A DNA stretch of 64,000 nucleotides from Bryobacteraceae bacterium (GTDB lineage: Bacteria > Acidobacteriota > Terriglobia > Bryobacterales > Bryobacteraceae): contig JANWVY010000001.1 of the NCBI GenBank assembly GCA_025056455.1, positions 691,757-755,756 of the forward strand, in the 5' to 3' direction. The notes beneath the pieces were generated by a model that worked only from the letters and a program-made list of their open reading frames with translations, made no database searches and was not told where the DNA came from. Position numbers and translations under genes: made by a program. Each line of letters begins with the position of its first letter. The stretch's first letter is position 1. Positions 35,696 through 45,480 of the stretch are shown one piece after another.

Positions 35696-37183
35696 TCAAA
35701 ACTTGCGCGACCACTCCTTGGGCCAGCGCTCGATGACAACTTTCTCTTGCGTGAAAAAGCGCACGGCGTCCCGGCCCTGACCATGGAGGTCGCCAAAGAA
35801 ACTCTCGCGCGCGCCGCTGAACGGGAAAAAAGCCATCGGGGCCGCAACGCCGATGTTGATGCCGACGTTGCCCACCTCCGCTTCGCTGCGGAAGCGGCGC
35901 GCGGCCTCCCCGCTCGTTGTAAAAACCGAAGCTGCGTTCCCATAGGCTCCGCTATTGACCATCTCCAGCGCTGCTTCAATCGAATCCACGCGGTGAAGGC
36001 TTAAAACCGGCCCGAAAATCTCCGTGTGCGCCACACTGCTGGTTAAAGGAAGATCTTCGATGATCGTAGGCCGGATGAAGTTGCCTCGCTCTCCCCGCGG
36101 AATCACCGGATTGCGTCCATCCACGGTCACCTGCGCCCCATCTCGTTCCGCCTGCGCAATCAGACCTTCAATCCGCGACCGGCTTTCCGGACTGATCACT
36201 GGGCCCATTTGCACGTCCTCAAGTCCATTGCCCGTCCTGCGGGTCGCAGCCGCCTCGCGAATACTCTGGCCAAATTCTTTCGCTGCCTCCCCCACCAAAA
36301 TGGCTAGCGAAGCGGCCAGACAGCGTTGCCCCGCGCATCCAAACGCGCTGTCCGCGATCACCGGCGTCGCGTTTTCCACATCAGCGTCTGGTAGCACAAC
36401 AATAGGATTTTTCGCACCCCCTTGACACTGCACCCGCTTGCCGTGAGCGGCCGCCTTGGCGTATACCGATTTGGCCACGGCCGAGGAACCCACAAAACTC
36501 ACCGCCCGCACGAGCGGATGCGAAATCAGTTCTTCGGCCACTGCTTTGCCCCCATTCACCACATTGACGCACCCTGGCGGAAAACCGCTGAGTTCCAATA
36601 ACTCAAGCACCTTCTGCATGGTAAGCGGAACACGTTCCGAAGGCTTCAAGACGACCGTGTTGCCGCAGGCCAGTGCGTAGGGAAGAAACCAAAAGGGAAT
36701 CATGCCGGGGAAATTAAAAGGAGCCAGAATGGCGCAAACTCCAAGCGGCTGGCGAATGGAAAACTCATCGACACCCCGGGCAATTTCCTCTGAAAAGTTG
36801 CCTTGCATCAAGATAGGAATTCCTGATGCCACCTCCACGTTCTCGATGGCCCGGCGCATTTCGCCGCGGGATTCGACGAGCGTCTTACCGCACTCGAGCG
36901 TAATGGTGCGCGCTAGCTCTTCGAGGTTCTCCTCCAAAAGTTGCTTGAGACGGAACAGCGGTTGCACGCGCTCGGTGGCGGGCGTCCTTCGCCAGTCGCG
37001 CCAGGCCGCCGCGGCTGAACGCACGGCTGCATCCACTTCTTCCGGAGTGGACAGGGGTGTGTAACCCAGCACCTCGGCCGTAGCCGGATTGCACACAGGC
37101 AGCAAATCCCCTGCCTGCGAGCTCCGCCACGCGCCCCCATAGTAATTCAACACAGGCTTTGCGTTTTGCACCGCGTGAGACAT
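35696..37183 (-). CDS. mmsA: CoA-acylating methylmalonate/malonate semialdehyde dehydrogenase
   Basis: A 495-residue aldehyde dehydrogenase of the MmsA/IolA family. The nucleotide fold holds APFNFPGM (154-161), LKPSE near 179, VNVVNGG, and the catalytic C288 in FGCAGQRC; the preceding QGGAKN (254-259) is specific for the MmsA branch, which uses CoA and lacks the usual general-base Glu. It would turn malonate semialdehyde into acetyl-CoA and CO2. It is the last gene of the SDR-MFS-iolC-TIM-barrel operon (11 bases after the preceding gene), so it probably acts as IolA there. The C-terminus is beside the sulfatase remnant. Confidence 0.93.
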   Translation of the reverse strand: MSHAVQNAKPVLNYYGGAWRSSQAGDLLPVCNPATAEVLGYTPLSTPEEVDAAVRSAAAAWRDWRRTPATERVQPLFRLKQLLEENLEELARTITLECGKTLVESRGEMRRAIENVEVASGIPILMQGNFSEEIARGVDEFSIRQPLGVCAILAPFNFPGMIPFWFLPYALACGNTVVLKPSERVPLTMQKVLELLELSGFPPGCVNVVNGGKAVAEELISHPLVRAVSFVGSSAVAKSVYAKAAAHGKRVQCQGGAKNPIVVLPDADVENATPVIADSAFGCAGQRCLAASLAILVGEAAKEFGQSIREAAATRRTGNGLEDVQMGPVISPESRSRIEGLIAQAERDGAQVTVDGRNPVIPRGERGNFIRPTIIEDLPLTSSVAHTEIFGPVLSLHRVDSIEAALEMVNSGAYGNAASVFTTSGEAARRFRSEAEVGNVGINIGVAAPMAFFPFSGARESFFGDLHGQGRDAVRFFTQEKVVIERWPKEWSRKF

Positions 37184-37194
37184 CGCTGCTCCTC

Positions 37195-38175
37195 CTATCC
37201 ACGACCCAGACGGAACGATGGAATCATCGAATCCGCGGGCACTCGATGATGAATCATAGCGCTGACTGCTTTGGCCATCTCCAGCGGATCTTCGCTGCCG
37301 GGAAACAGCACGTTCCGGCCCACCAGCGCCCCAAGCACATTCGGCCCGCTGCCAAGCGCCGATTCAAGTTCCATCAAAAACGGCGCGGGATCCCCTGCCG
37401 ATTCGCCACCAAGCAACAAAATCGGCAGCGTCGTCGATCTAGCCACCTGTTCAAAACCCTTGCAGTAGGGCAGCTTCAACCATAAAAACCGGCTGCTATC
37501 ACCCAGTGCCGAAGCAACACCCACCAGCCGCGCAATCGAAGTCGCATCCTTTTTGACCGACCATCCAGAGTCCGACTTGACAACCGGTAGCGGCTCGAGA
37601 AACATCGGCAAACTCACCTGGTTGCACTCGCGAATGGCGCCGGCTGAAGCCAGCATCGTCTTAAGCGAATCGGCCGAATCCAAACTGACGCGAAGGAGAA
37701 CCTTGGCCCCATCCAGCCGCCAGGCGACGCAGCTTGAAGGCGAGGGTCCCGTCATCGGGTCATCAAGCTCCCAAACGGAGCCTGCCAGCCCGCCGCGGTT
37801 GAGGCTCGCAATCAGCAGCTTGCGCGCCAGCGGCGAACTGCGGCCAATTTCCCGGAAGATTCCATCCAGTATGAGCAACTCCTCAAGAATATCCATGGTG
37901 GCCATGACGCCATCCACTCCGCCAGCTTCGAGCACCCGGAGAATCCGCGCCAAGTATTCGCGACGGTCGGCCATGGCTAAGGCGTTGTCTCCGACTTTGG
38001 TCACGCCGCGAGCAGGATGGTCAGCGGCCAAGATATGTAGCCGTCCTGACTCACCCACCAAAGGCCGGCGCTCGCGTTCCTGCGCCACTCGGAAAGCGTA
38101 ACCTGGATCGCTCACACGGATGGCCGTGAGCCGCGCCAGGATGTTATCGGGCAAAACTTGCTTGGCGTCGAACAT
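37195..38175 (-). CDS. Cgl0159-family (beta/alpha)8 protein, candidate aldolase
   Basis: A 326-residue protein matching the Cgl0159-type TIM-barrel family, with [11 protein letters not shown] near residues 47-57, [29 protein letters not shown] and [13 protein letters not shown]. The strand-7/8 pattern is like class I aldolases of the DeoC/FbaB type. It sits between iolC and mmsA, the same neighbour order as in the corynebacterial iol cluster as I recall it. A role as the aldolase that splits 2-deoxy-5-keto-gluconate 6-phosphate is plausible, but untested here. Confidence 0.75.
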   Translation of the reverse strand: MFDAKQVLPDNILARLTAIRVSDPGYAFRVAQERERRPLVGESGRLHILAADHPARGVTKVGDNALAMADRREYLARILRVLEAGGVDGVMATMDILEELLILDGIFREIGRSSPLARKLLIASLNRGGLAGSVWELDDPMTGPSPSSCVAWRLDGAKVLLRVSLDSADSLKTMLASAGAIRECNQVSLPMFLEPLPVVKSDSGWSVKKDATSIARLVGVASALGDSSRFLWLKLPYCKGFEQVARSTTLPILLLGGESAGDPAPFLMELESALGSGPNVLGALVGRNVLFPGSEDPLEMAKAVSAMIHHRVPADSMIPSFRLGRG

Positions 38176-38205
38176 GAACTCTCTTCCCCTTTTGTCACGG
38201 TGCAG

Positions 38206-39177
38206 TCAACAAGTCTCGAAGTCTTTTCTTTGGCTCCGCATCAAAGCCTGGACTTCTTCCAGTCGCGGCATAGCCTCCGAGCAACTCAAACGGCTCACAA
38301 CCATGGCCGCAGCGGCGTTGCCATAATGCAAACACTCCAGGAGAGGGAGGTTCTGGAGCAAGGCATAGAGAAATCCCGCGGCAAAACCGTCCCCGGCGCC
38401 AATCGTCGTGCCCACCTCCACGGGATACGGAGCAAGAAAGGCCGTTTCCCCTCCACTGTAAACTCGCACGCCTTGATTGCCGAGCTTGGCGACGAGCATC
38501 GCCACCCCGCGTCCCAAAAGCCTTTCCACGGCCGCTCCGGGCTCCTGACAGCCAGCTGCCAAAAGTAGTTCTGTCTCGTTGGCGATCAGCACATCCACGT
38601 AGGGCAAAGCCAGGCGAACCGCTAAACCCGCTTCGACTGGACCGGGCCAGGACATCGGCCGGAAGTCGACGTCGAGCACCACACGGCTACCCGCTTGCCG
38701 CGCCCGCTCAAGGGCCAAATAGGCGCTCTCGCGCGAGGGAGACGCGCACAGCGCCGTGCCGTTGGTGACAAACATGCGAGCTTTGCCGATGTAGTCGAGA
38801 TCCGCGTCGCCAATAGCCAGCATCGTATCCACGGCGTTGTGCCGGTAGAACACTTGAGGAAAACGGTCTGGTGGGGAAACCTCGGTAAAAGCCAGGGAGG
38901 GCAGAAATCCTTCGCGCCTTTGAATATGAGCTGTGTCCACTCCCTCCGCGCGAAGAAATTCCAGCAGAAACTCGCTCAGCAAGTCCGTTCCGAGGCAGCT
39001 CACCATGCCCACGCGCGCGCCGAGCCTCGACAAACCCACCGCCGTGTTGGCGCTCGATCCGCCAAGATAGCGCGAAAATCGCCGTACTTGCGGCAGCGGC
39101 ACATTTGGCTGCTCGGAATACAGATCGTATCCCACGCGGCCTAACACCACGACATCGAGCGGGTGGTTTTCTTTCAT
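38206..39177 (-). CDS. iolC: 5-dehydro-2-deoxygluconokinase (IolC-like)
   Basis: A 323-residue PfkB-family sugar kinase. The ATG at 39177 precedes the standard start LDVVVLGRVGYDLYSEQ. The N-terminal signature GGSSANTAVGLSRLG is at about 40-55 and the C-terminal GTTIGAGDGFAAGFLYALL, carrying the catalytic Asp, lies near 255-275. RVGYDLY is characteristic of IolC. It overlaps the upstream MFS gene by four bases. It would phosphorylate 2-deoxy-5-keto-D-gluconate in inositol breakdown. Confidence 0.88.
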   Translation of the reverse strand: MKENHPLDVVVLGRVGYDLYSEQPNVPLPQVRRFSRYLGGSSANTAVGLSRLGARVGMVSCLGTDLLSEFLLEFLRAEGVDTAHIQRREGFLPSLAFTEVSPPDRFPQVFYRHNAVDTMLAIGDADLDYIGKARMFVTNGTALCASPSRESAYLALERARQAGSRVVLDVDFRPMSWPGPVEAGLAVRLALPYVDVLIANETELLLAAGCQEPGAAVERLLGRGVAMLVAKLGNQGVRVYSGGETAFLAPYPVEVGTTIGAGDGFAAGFLYALLQNLPLLECLHYGNAAAAMVVSRLSCSEAMPRLEEVQALMRSQRKDFETC

Positions 39178-40412
39178 GGCGAAAGTAGTTCCTCCTGTTT
39201 GAGCGGTTGCAGCCTCCCCATGACTGCCATTCCCACCACAAACGCCACGGGCATCAGCAAAGCCAGCCCGAGAAAAACCGGCTCGTAGCTGTGCGTCCAA
39301 TCGAGCGTCTTTCCCACGAGCCAGGTGGCAAGAACAGATCCTAGCGTCGAGCCGAGGCCCCCCAATCCATACACCGAAGCCACTGCTTGTTGCGGGAAGA
39401 AGTCACCTGGCAAGGTCTGTACCGTCACCGACCAGATCATCCAAAAAAAGATCGCGACACAAATGAAAGTCATCGTCATGGCGATCGTTTGCGCATGCAC
39501 AGCCGCCAGACCGAGAGGCGAGCCGGCCGCTCCGATCAACATCAAAAAACGGCGGACATTGCCTACGCTCCACCCCCAGGCAGTCAACCGTTGCGCCAAA
39601 ACGCCCGGCACAAAGTTCGCAATCGCGGAAACCAAAAACGGAATCCAGGCCACTGCCCCTACTGCCGCTAGACTCAAACCGCGCTCACGCGCCAAAAACT
39701 CCGGGATCCAGAACACGTAGAAGTACCAAATGGGATCCGCAAGAAACCGGCAAACAAACACAATCCACGTTTGCCGGAAGGCAAGGAGCCGCTGCCATCC
39801 TACGACCCCAGACTGGGAGCGGAACGGGCTGGCGACTGATTCACGCATCGGCGGAGTAGCACGCCGAAAAAGTTCAAAGGCAGCGACCCAAATGAATCCC
39901 AGCGCTCCTGTAATCACAAACGCCGCCCTCCAACCCCATCTCCCCGTCAACCACACCACGAACGGTGGCGCAATCATCGAACCGAAACTGGAGCCGCTGT
40001 TGCAAATTCCAATCACCATGCTGGACCATTGCGGAGGCACCCAGATCGCAGTGGCCTTGGCAAAAGCTGGCCAGGCCCCGCTTTGCCCGACTGCCAGAGC
40101 GGCACGGGCCACCGCTAAACTACCAGGACCTTGAGCCAGCGCCGTAAACATTCCCGCCGCCGACCACCACACCACCGACAACAACAATCCACGGCCGACG
40201 CCAATCCGGTCCAGCACCCAGCCTGCTAGCGGCATCGAAACCGCGTAGGAGACCATAAAAGCGTTGACAACCCAAGCATACTCCTCGTTGGACATGGCAA
40301 ACTCATCTCTCAGCACGGGCGCCAGTACCGAGAGAACTTGGCGATCCACGTAATTAATCGTCGTCGACCCCAGCAAAAGCGCAACAAGCACCAGAAAGGA
40401 ACGGCGTGCCAT
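39174..40412 (-). CDS. MFS transporter, ACS/hexuronate type
   Basis: A 412-residue inner-membrane permease with twelve predicted helices; the ATG at 40412 begins the first helix. The string TINYVDRQVLSVLAP followed by SNEEYAWVVNAFMVSYAV and GWVLDRIGVGRGL (the loop 2-3 motif) is typical of the anion:cation symporter family (GudP/ExuT-like), which takes up hexuronates and related organic acids. It lies between the SDR and iolC genes and is translationally coupled to iolC, so it likely imports the substrate of this pathway. Confidence 0.88.
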   Translation of the reverse strand: MARRSFLVLVALLLGSTTINYVDRQVLSVLAPVLRDEFAMSNEEYAWVVNAFMVSYAVSMPLAGWVLDRIGVGRGLLLSVVWWSAAGMFTALAQGPGSLAVARAALAVGQSGAWPAFAKATAIWVPPQWSSMVIGICNSGSSFGSMIAPPFVVWLTGRWGWRAAFVITGALGFIWVAAFELFRRATPPMRESVASPFRSQSGVVGWQRLLAFRQTWIVFVCRFLADPIWYFYVFWIPEFLARERGLSLAAVGAVAWIPFLVSAIANFVPGVLAQRLTAWGWSVGNVRRFLMLIGAAGSPLGLAAVHAQTIAMTMTFICVAIFFWMIWSVTVQTLPGDFFPQQAVASVYGLGGLGSTLGSVLATWLVGKTLDWTHSYEPVFLGLALLMPVAFVVGMAVMGRLQPLKQEELLSP

Positions 40413-40420
40413 AGCGACGT

Positions 40421-41191
40421 TCAAAAATAACCGTAGGCCAGCCACCCGCCGTCTACATACAACGACTGGCCGGTGATGAAAGACGCCTTTTCGCTCAACA
40501 AGAACACCACTGCCTCGGCCACGTCGGCCGGATGCGCCAGCCGGCCCAAAGGAATCCGCGCCTTGATCTGCGCTTCGGTCACGTTTCCAGCCGCAATGTT
40601 GCGCCGAGTCATTTCCGTCGCGACGTAAGCTGGACCCACAGCATTCACACGAATCCCGTACTGCGCCCATTCAATCGCGAGTACTTTCGTCAACATCGCG
40701 ACGCCGGCCTTCGCTGCGCAGTAAGCCGCTCGCCGGGGAAAAGCCGCTTCCGCATTGGTGCTCGTGATGAAAACCATGGCTCCCCCAGAAGACACCATCC
40801 GCCGCCCGCAGGCCTGGGCCAGATAAAAGGCGCCGTTCAGTTGTACATCCACCATGCGCGCCCAGTCCTCGGCAGGCAACGTGAGCGAGTCATGCGGCCG
40901 GCTCACTCCCGCGCAGTTCACCATTCCGCTCAAGCCTCCAAATTGTTCTACGGCCGCTTGTGCCGCGGCCTCGCACTCTGAAGGCTTGGTAATGTCGCAT
41001 TTCACCCCCAGCGCACGGCCTCCTTGCTCCGCAATCCGTAAAGCAATTTCCGATGCGCCCGCCAGTTCCAAATCCGAGACAACGATGCTGGCCCCACAGG
41101 CTGCCAGGCGGAAACTCGTTTCCGCGCCGATGCCCCCGGCGCCGCCAGCAACAAGAACAACCTTCCCCTCTAGATTCTCGGCTCGGCTCAT
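40421..41191 (-). CDS. SDR-family oxidoreductase
   Basis: A 256-residue classical short-chain dehydrogenase and first gene of the operon, starting at ATG 41191. The nucleotide motif AGGAGGIG (near 14-21), NCAG, the catalytic serine in FITSTN, and YCAAK for the active Tyr/Lys are all present, and the C-terminal SFITGQSLYVDGG is typical. It may oxidise the imported polyol or sugar acid. Substrate unknown. The downstream MFS gene follows after eight bases. Its promoter region contains the IclR-type palindrome. Confidence 0.9.
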   Translation of the reverse strand: MSRAENLEGKVVLVAGGAGGIGAETSFRLAACGASIVVSDLELAGASEIALRIAEQGGRALGVKCDITKPSECEAAAQAAVEQFGGLSGMVNCAGVSRPHDSLTLPAEDWARMVDVQLNGAFYLAQACGRRMVSSGGAMVFITSTNAEAAFPRRAAYCAAKAGVAMLTKVLAIEWAQYGIRVNAVGPAYVATEMTRRNIAAGNVTEAQIKARIPLGRLAHPADVAEAVVFLLSEKASFITGQSLYVDGGWLAYGYF

Positions 41192-41197
41192 TCGAGG

Positions 41198-41212
41198 TTC
41201 CGCATTGTGGAA
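41198..41212. promoter_or_regulatory. Inverted-repeat operator for the IclR regulator
   Basis: TTCCGCATTGTGGAA is an almost perfect 15-bp palindrome (TTCC...GGAA with matching CA/TG inside), a form common for IclR-family operators. It lies in the 116-base gap between the divergent SDR and IclR genes, seven bases upstream of the SDR ATG, where a bound protein would block transcription or initiation of the catabolic operon. Confidence 0.6.
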
Positions 41213-41294
41213 TAATAGTCCGTCATTTGACAAGTGGAAAGTATATTGGGACCTTTGACTCCACGTCAAGGCCAGCCACAACCAATTCGAGCGC

Positions 41295-41300
41295 TATACT
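41295..41300 (+). promoter_or_regulatory. -10 box of the IclR gene
   Basis: TATACT ends seven bases before the ATG at 41308, again predicting a leaderless mRNA. A -35 is not clear. Confidence 0.45.
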
Positions 41301-41307
41301 GGCCTCG

Positions 41308-42234
41308 ATGCCCTCTGCTACGGCCATGTTCCACGAGCCGCTCCCAAGCCACGAAACTGCGCGCGGAGTGATGGGCTCGACGCTTCGCTGCTTGGCTGTG
41401 CTGGAACTGCTGGCGACCCCTCCCTTCGATTACGGGTTGACACAAATTGCGCAAGTCCTGGGACTGGCTAAGGCGACCGCGCGCCGCTTTTTGGCGACGC
41501 TCGAAGCAGCGGGCTATGTGGAGCGAGACGCTGATCAGCGGCGCTACCGTCTGGCAAGTAAATCTCTTGTCGTCGGGACGGCCTATCTGCGGAGATCCCC
41601 GGTCTATCGCGCTGCCTACTTGCACATGCAGGAATTAGCCCGGGTAGCAGAAGTCATGGTGCACTTGGCGGTGAAGGAGGGCGACAGTGTCCTGTTTTTG
41701 TGCACCGTCGGTCAACCCGGCGCGGTGTATCTCTACGCCGACATTGGCGAGCGCCGGCCGGTTCATGCGACGGCCATGGGCAAGCTGCTGTTGGCGCTCG
41801 GGCCGCAGGCCGAAGCCCAACGGGTTCTCAGCGGGCACTTGGAACGCTTCACCCGCTACACGATGACCGATCCTAAGGTTTTAGCTCAGGAGCTTGAAAT
41901 GATCCGCCAGAAGGGCTATGCCGTGATGTACCGCGAGATTTACGAGCAGCTGGGAGCAGTTGCTGCACCGGTTCGCGATAGCTCCGGGCAGGCCGTGGCC
42001 GCCATCTGCGCCGATGTCAACGCCGACCAGCTGACGCCGGAATCGGAGTTGCACTATGCCCGGATTCTACTAGAAACGGCCCTGCGGATCTCAGCGCAGC
42101 TCGGCTACCGACCGGCGAATCCAGACTTGACGATTTTGACAACCCTCGGCGAGCCCTTCCTGCCGAGACGGCTCGATGGTGTTCCGATCTCACGGCAGCC
42201 GTCTCTAACTTCAAAGAAAATCTCCAGCCGATAA
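41308..42234 (+). CDS. IclR-family transcriptional regulator
   Basis: A 308-residue regulator. A winged helix-turn-helix (about 25-85: LRCLAVLELLATPPFDYGLTQIA, then LAKATARRFLATLEAAGYV) is followed by the IclR effector domain (about 105-265) with HLAVKEGDSVLFL, HATAMGKLLLA and GAVAAPVRD. ATGs at 41326 and 41368 are later alternatives. It is divergent from the SDR-MFS-iolC-mmsA operon and very likely its local repressor or activator, responding to a pathway intermediate. Confidence 0.9.
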   Translation: MPSATAMFHEPLPSHETARGVMGSTLRCLAVLELLATPPFDYGLTQIAQVLGLAKATARRFLATLEAAGYVERDADQRRYRLASKSLVVGTAYLRRSPVYRAAYLHMQELARVAEVMVHLAVKEGDSVLFLCTVGQPGAVYLYADIGERRPVHATAMGKLLLALGPQAEAQRVLSGHLERFTRYTMTDPKVLAQELEMIRQKGYAVMYREIYEQLGAVAAPVRDSSGQAVAAICADVNADQLTPESELHYARILLETALRISAQLGYRPANPDLTILTTLGEPFLPRRLDGVPISRQPSLTSKKISSR

Positions 42235-42357
42235 TCGAGGTCCAGAAAGAGCTTGTTTTGGATTGGACTCGTTTGTCTTCACTTCGGGTTTGCGCCAGCT
42301 TCCGTCCTCATTATGAATTCTTCATTTATATAATTGAGGCAGAGGTTGGCAGTTGGT
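42235..42357. other. Intergenic region with AT-rich promoter
   Basis: Contains TATAAT at 42329-42334, 23 bases before the ATG at 42358, with AGAGG in between as a weak ribosome binding site. This is an ordinary leadered promoter, in contrast to the leaderless ones elsewhere. Confidence 0.4.
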
Positions 42358-45300
42358 ATGCACCCAGTCCTGGCCGGTTTCTTGTTTCTCTTCCTCTATT
42401 TAAATTCACTGTCAGCCAGTCCCATCGAGTTCAACCGCGACGTCCGCCCGATTCTTTCGGACAAATGCTTTGGATGCCACGGCCCGGACGCCAAGGCCAA
42501 GAATATCCCCCTCCGTCTGGATGTGGAATCGGAAGCCAAGAGGGACTTAGGCGGCCGTTTCGCCATTGTCGAGGGTGACCCCGCGCGCAGCGAAGTCATT
42601 CGTCGCATCACGACGGAAAAAAAGGCGTTGCGAATGCCTCCATTCACCTCCGGGCACACGCTTAGCGAGAAAGAAATCGAGGTTCTTCGCCAGTGGATTG
42701 CGCAAGGAGCCAAGTGGCAAAAGCACTGGGCTTTCATCCCGCCTGTACGGCCTCCGCTGCCCGGAGTTCAGAACCGCCAGTGGGTGCGCAATCCGATTGA
42801 CTCCTTCATCTTGGCGCGGCTGGAAAAGGAAGGACTGAAACCCTCCCCGCAGGCGTCGAAGGAAACCCTGGCCCGGCGTGTCAGTTTCGACCTCACCGGT
42901 TTGCCGCCCGCGCCGGCCGAGCTCGACGCCTTCCTCAAGGATTCGTCCCCTAACGCCTACGAAAAATTCGTGGACCGGCTCCTGGCCTCGCCTCGCTATG
43001 GGGAGCGCATGGCCATTCGCTGGCTGGATGCCGCGCGCTATGCCGACACCAATGGGTACCAGTTTGATGGCGAGCGAGTGATGTGGCGCTGGCGAGACTA
43101 TGTAATTGACAGCTTCAACCGGAATAAACCCTACGACCAGTTTCTCATCGAACAGATCGCCGGCGACTTGTTGCCAGGCGCAACGCTGGAGCAGAAGATC
43201 GCCACCGGTTTTAATCGCAATCATCGCGCCAACACCGAGGATGGAATTATTCCTGAAGAGTTTGCCGTGGAATATGTCGTTGACCGTGTCGAAACGGCTT
43301 CCACCGTTTTTCTCGGGCTGACGGCGGGTTGCGCTCGCTGCCACAATCACAAATACGATCCCCTCACTCAGAAGGAGTTCTATCAGCTCTACAGTTATTT
43401 CGGTAACGTTCCCGAGTATGGCCGCGCCATCAAGTACGGCAATTCCCCGCCCTTGATCCCAGCCCCAACGGCTGAGCAACAGGATCAGCTGCGCCAGCTC
43501 GAACAGCGGATTCGCCGCCTCGAATCCGCGCTCGAGGCCCAGCGTTCGGCAATCGACCACGCACAGCGGCTTTGGGAACGAGCGCTCCACCACAGCCCCG
43601 CCCTGCGCTGGACGCCCCAACTGCTGCGCCAAGCCTCCTATGACTTCGATGGCGCCCTGCCACCCCATAGCGGACCGGTCAATCTAGCGCCAGGAAAATT
43701 CGGGCAAGCCGCACAGCTGAACGGTTCCGCCTACTTTGAAATCCCATCGGTCGCGCAATTCGATATCGACGACCGTTTTTCCATTGCGGCTTGGGTGAAC
43801 GCCGGCTGTGATTCCTGCTCCATCTGGAGCCGCATGAATGACTCGCCACAAGGGAAGGGCTTTGGTCTTCACCTTCAGGACGGCAAACTGTTTGTCACCA
43901 TGACCAACGTTTGGGCCGACGATGCGACGCGGTTTATCGCGGTGGAAGATTTCCCTCGCGGCCGCTGGGTGCATGTCGCCGTCACTTACACCGGCTCCAA
44001 GATGGCTGAGGGCTGGAAGTTGTATGTGCAAGGTAAGCCCGTGGAAGTCAAGGTCCTTCAGGATACGCTCTACCGCCCCTTCCGCAACGCGGGATCCAAG
44101 TTCAACCTTCCCTTCCGGATCGGTGCTGGCAATGGCCCCGAACAGCGTTTTCAAGGCCAGATCGACGACCTGCACATCTTCACGCGAGTGCTAGAGCCAG
44201 ACGAGATCGAATCGCTGGCCTTGGGCAACACCTTGAACGAAATCGCTGCCAAGCCGCGCGCGCAGCGCTCTCTGGCCGAACAGCGGCAACTAGATTGGTT
44301 TTTCCTGGATCAAGCCGCACCAGAGCCTGTTCGCCAGATTTGGAGCCAGGTGATATCGCTGCGCGAAGAGCGGGAAGCTCTCGAGCGCAGCTTCCCCACG
44401 GTCATGATCATGGCCGAATGCAACCCGCGGAAGCCGACGCATATCCTCATCCGCGGACAGTACGATAAGCCAGGCGAGCTGGTCGAGCCTGGCGTGCCCG
44501 AGGCGCTGCCTCCGCTCCCGCCCGGAGCGCCCAACAACCGCCTCGGCCTGGCGCAATGGATGGTGGATCCCAACCACCCCCTGACGGCTCGCGTCGCGGT
44601 CAACCGCTTCTGGCAATCGGTGTTTGGAACCGGAATCGTAAAAACGGCGGAGGATTTCGGTTTGCAGGGCGAATGGCCCTCCCACCCCGAGCTGCTTGAC
44701 TGGCTAGCTAGAGAGTTTGTCGACTCGGGTTGGAACATCAAAGCCCTGATGAAGTTAATCGTCACCAGCGCCACCTACCAGCAAAGCTCCGCGGCAACAG
44801 CCGAGCTGGTCGCCCGCGATCCCGAAAACCGCCTTCTCGCCCGCGGTCCTCGCGTGCGCTTGCCAGCGGAAATGATTCGCGACGGCGCCCTTTTCGCCGC
44901 CGGCCTGTTGAGCACAAAACTAGGTGGCCCCTCCGTAAAACCCTATCAGCCAGACGGCCTGTGGCAAGAACTGGTCATGCAAGACATGTACTATGTGCAG
45001 AGCAAGGGCGAGGATCTTTACCGGCGGAGTCTCTATACCTTCTGGAAGCGAACCATTGCCCCGCCGATGATGGCGAATTTCGATTCCGCTTTGCGCGAAA
45101 GCTGCACCGTGCGCGAAAACCGTACCAATACGCCGCTACAAGCCCTGAATCTGATGAATGACGTCACGTTCCTTGAAGCGGCGCGTTTTCTTGGACAGCG
45201 CATGCTGCGCGAAGCGCCCAACGACGTCGATGCCCGCCTCGCCTACGGCTTCCGGTTGATTCTGGCCAGGAGCCCGACCCAAGCCGAACAAAGAATCCTG

Positions 45301-45477
45301 CGCGAGAACTTGCAATTTCACCGGGACTATTTTGCCAGTCATCCAGAGCGGGCGAAGGCGTACCTGGCGCAGGGAGACTCGCCTTCAGACCCCCGGCTTG
45401 ATCCCGCCGAGCTAGCGGCCTATGCCTCGGTGGCCAGCCTGATGCTGAATCTCGACGAAGCGATTACCAAGGAGTGA
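42358..45477 (+). CDS. PSD1-type cytochrome c domain protein (DUF1549/DUF1553, LamG)
   Basis: A 1039-residue exported protein with signal peptide 1-21. Residues about 22-105 are a planctomycete-type cytochrome c (CFGCH at 37-41, MPP as axial ligand). DUF1549 (PSCyt2) follows, about 125-340, with DSFILARLE and DLTGLPP. About 440-620 is a LamG/concanavalin-like domain (DIDDRFSIAAWV, GQIDDLHIF). DUF1553 occupies about 700-985, with NRFWQSVFGTGIV and ENRTNTPLQALNLMND. This architecture is typical of PVC bacteria and Solibacteres and always precedes a DUF1501 gene. It may bind or oxidise polysaccharides or sulfated compounds outside the cytoplasm; activity is unproven. Confidence 0.92.
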   Translation: MHPVLAGFLFLFLYLNSLSASPIEFNRDVRPILSDKCFGCHGPDAKAKNIPLRLDVESEAKRDLGGRFAIVEGDPARSEVIRRITTEKKALRMPPFTSGHTLSEKEIEVLRQWIAQGAKWQKHWAFIPPVRPPLPGVQNRQWVRNPIDSFILARLEKEGLKPSPQASKETLARRVSFDLTGLPPAPAELDAFLKDSSPNAYEKFVDRLLASPRYGERMAIRWLDAARYADTNGYQFDGERVMWRWRDYVIDSFNRNKPYDQFLIEQIAGDLLPGATLEQKIATGFNRNHRANTEDGIIPEEFAVEYVVDRVETASTVFLGLTAGCARCHNHKYDPLTQKEFYQLYSYFGNVPEYGRAIKYGNSPPLIPAPTAEQQDQLRQLEQRIRRLESALEAQRSAIDHAQRLWERALHHSPALRWTPQLLRQASYDFDGALPPHSGPVNLAPGKFGQAAQLNGSAYFEIPSVAQFDIDDRFSIAAWVNAGCDSCSIWSRMNDSPQGKGFGLHLQDGKLFVTMTNVWADDATRFIAVEDFPRGRWVHVAVTYTGSKMAEGWKLYVQGKPVEVKVLQDTLYRPFRNAGSKFNLPFRIGAGNGPEQRFQGQIDDLHIFTRVLEPDEIESLALGNTLNEIAAKPRAQRSLAEQRQLDWFFLDQAAPEPVRQIWSQVISLREEREALERSFPTVMIMAECNPRKPTHILIRGQYDKPGELVEPGVPEALPPLPPGAPNNRLGLAQWMVDPNHPLTARVAVNRFWQSVFGTGIVKTAEDFGLQGEWPSHPELLDWLAREFVDSGWNIKALMKLIVTSATYQQSSAATAELVARDPENRLLARGPRVRLPAEMIRDGALFAAGLLSTKLGGPSVKPYQPDGLWQELVMQDMYYVQSKGEDLYRRSLYTFWKRTIAPPMMANFDSALRESCTVRENRTNTPLQALNLMNDVTFLEAARFLGQRMLREAPNDVDARLAYGFRLILARSPTQAEQRILRENLQFHRDYFASHPERAKAYLAQGDSPSDPRLDPAELAAYASVASLMLNLDEAITKE

Positions 45478-45480
45478 ACC

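Noticed and set aside
42547-43668. A 373-residue minus-strand open frame
   Set aside because: Antisense to the PSD1 gene with no recognisable domain.
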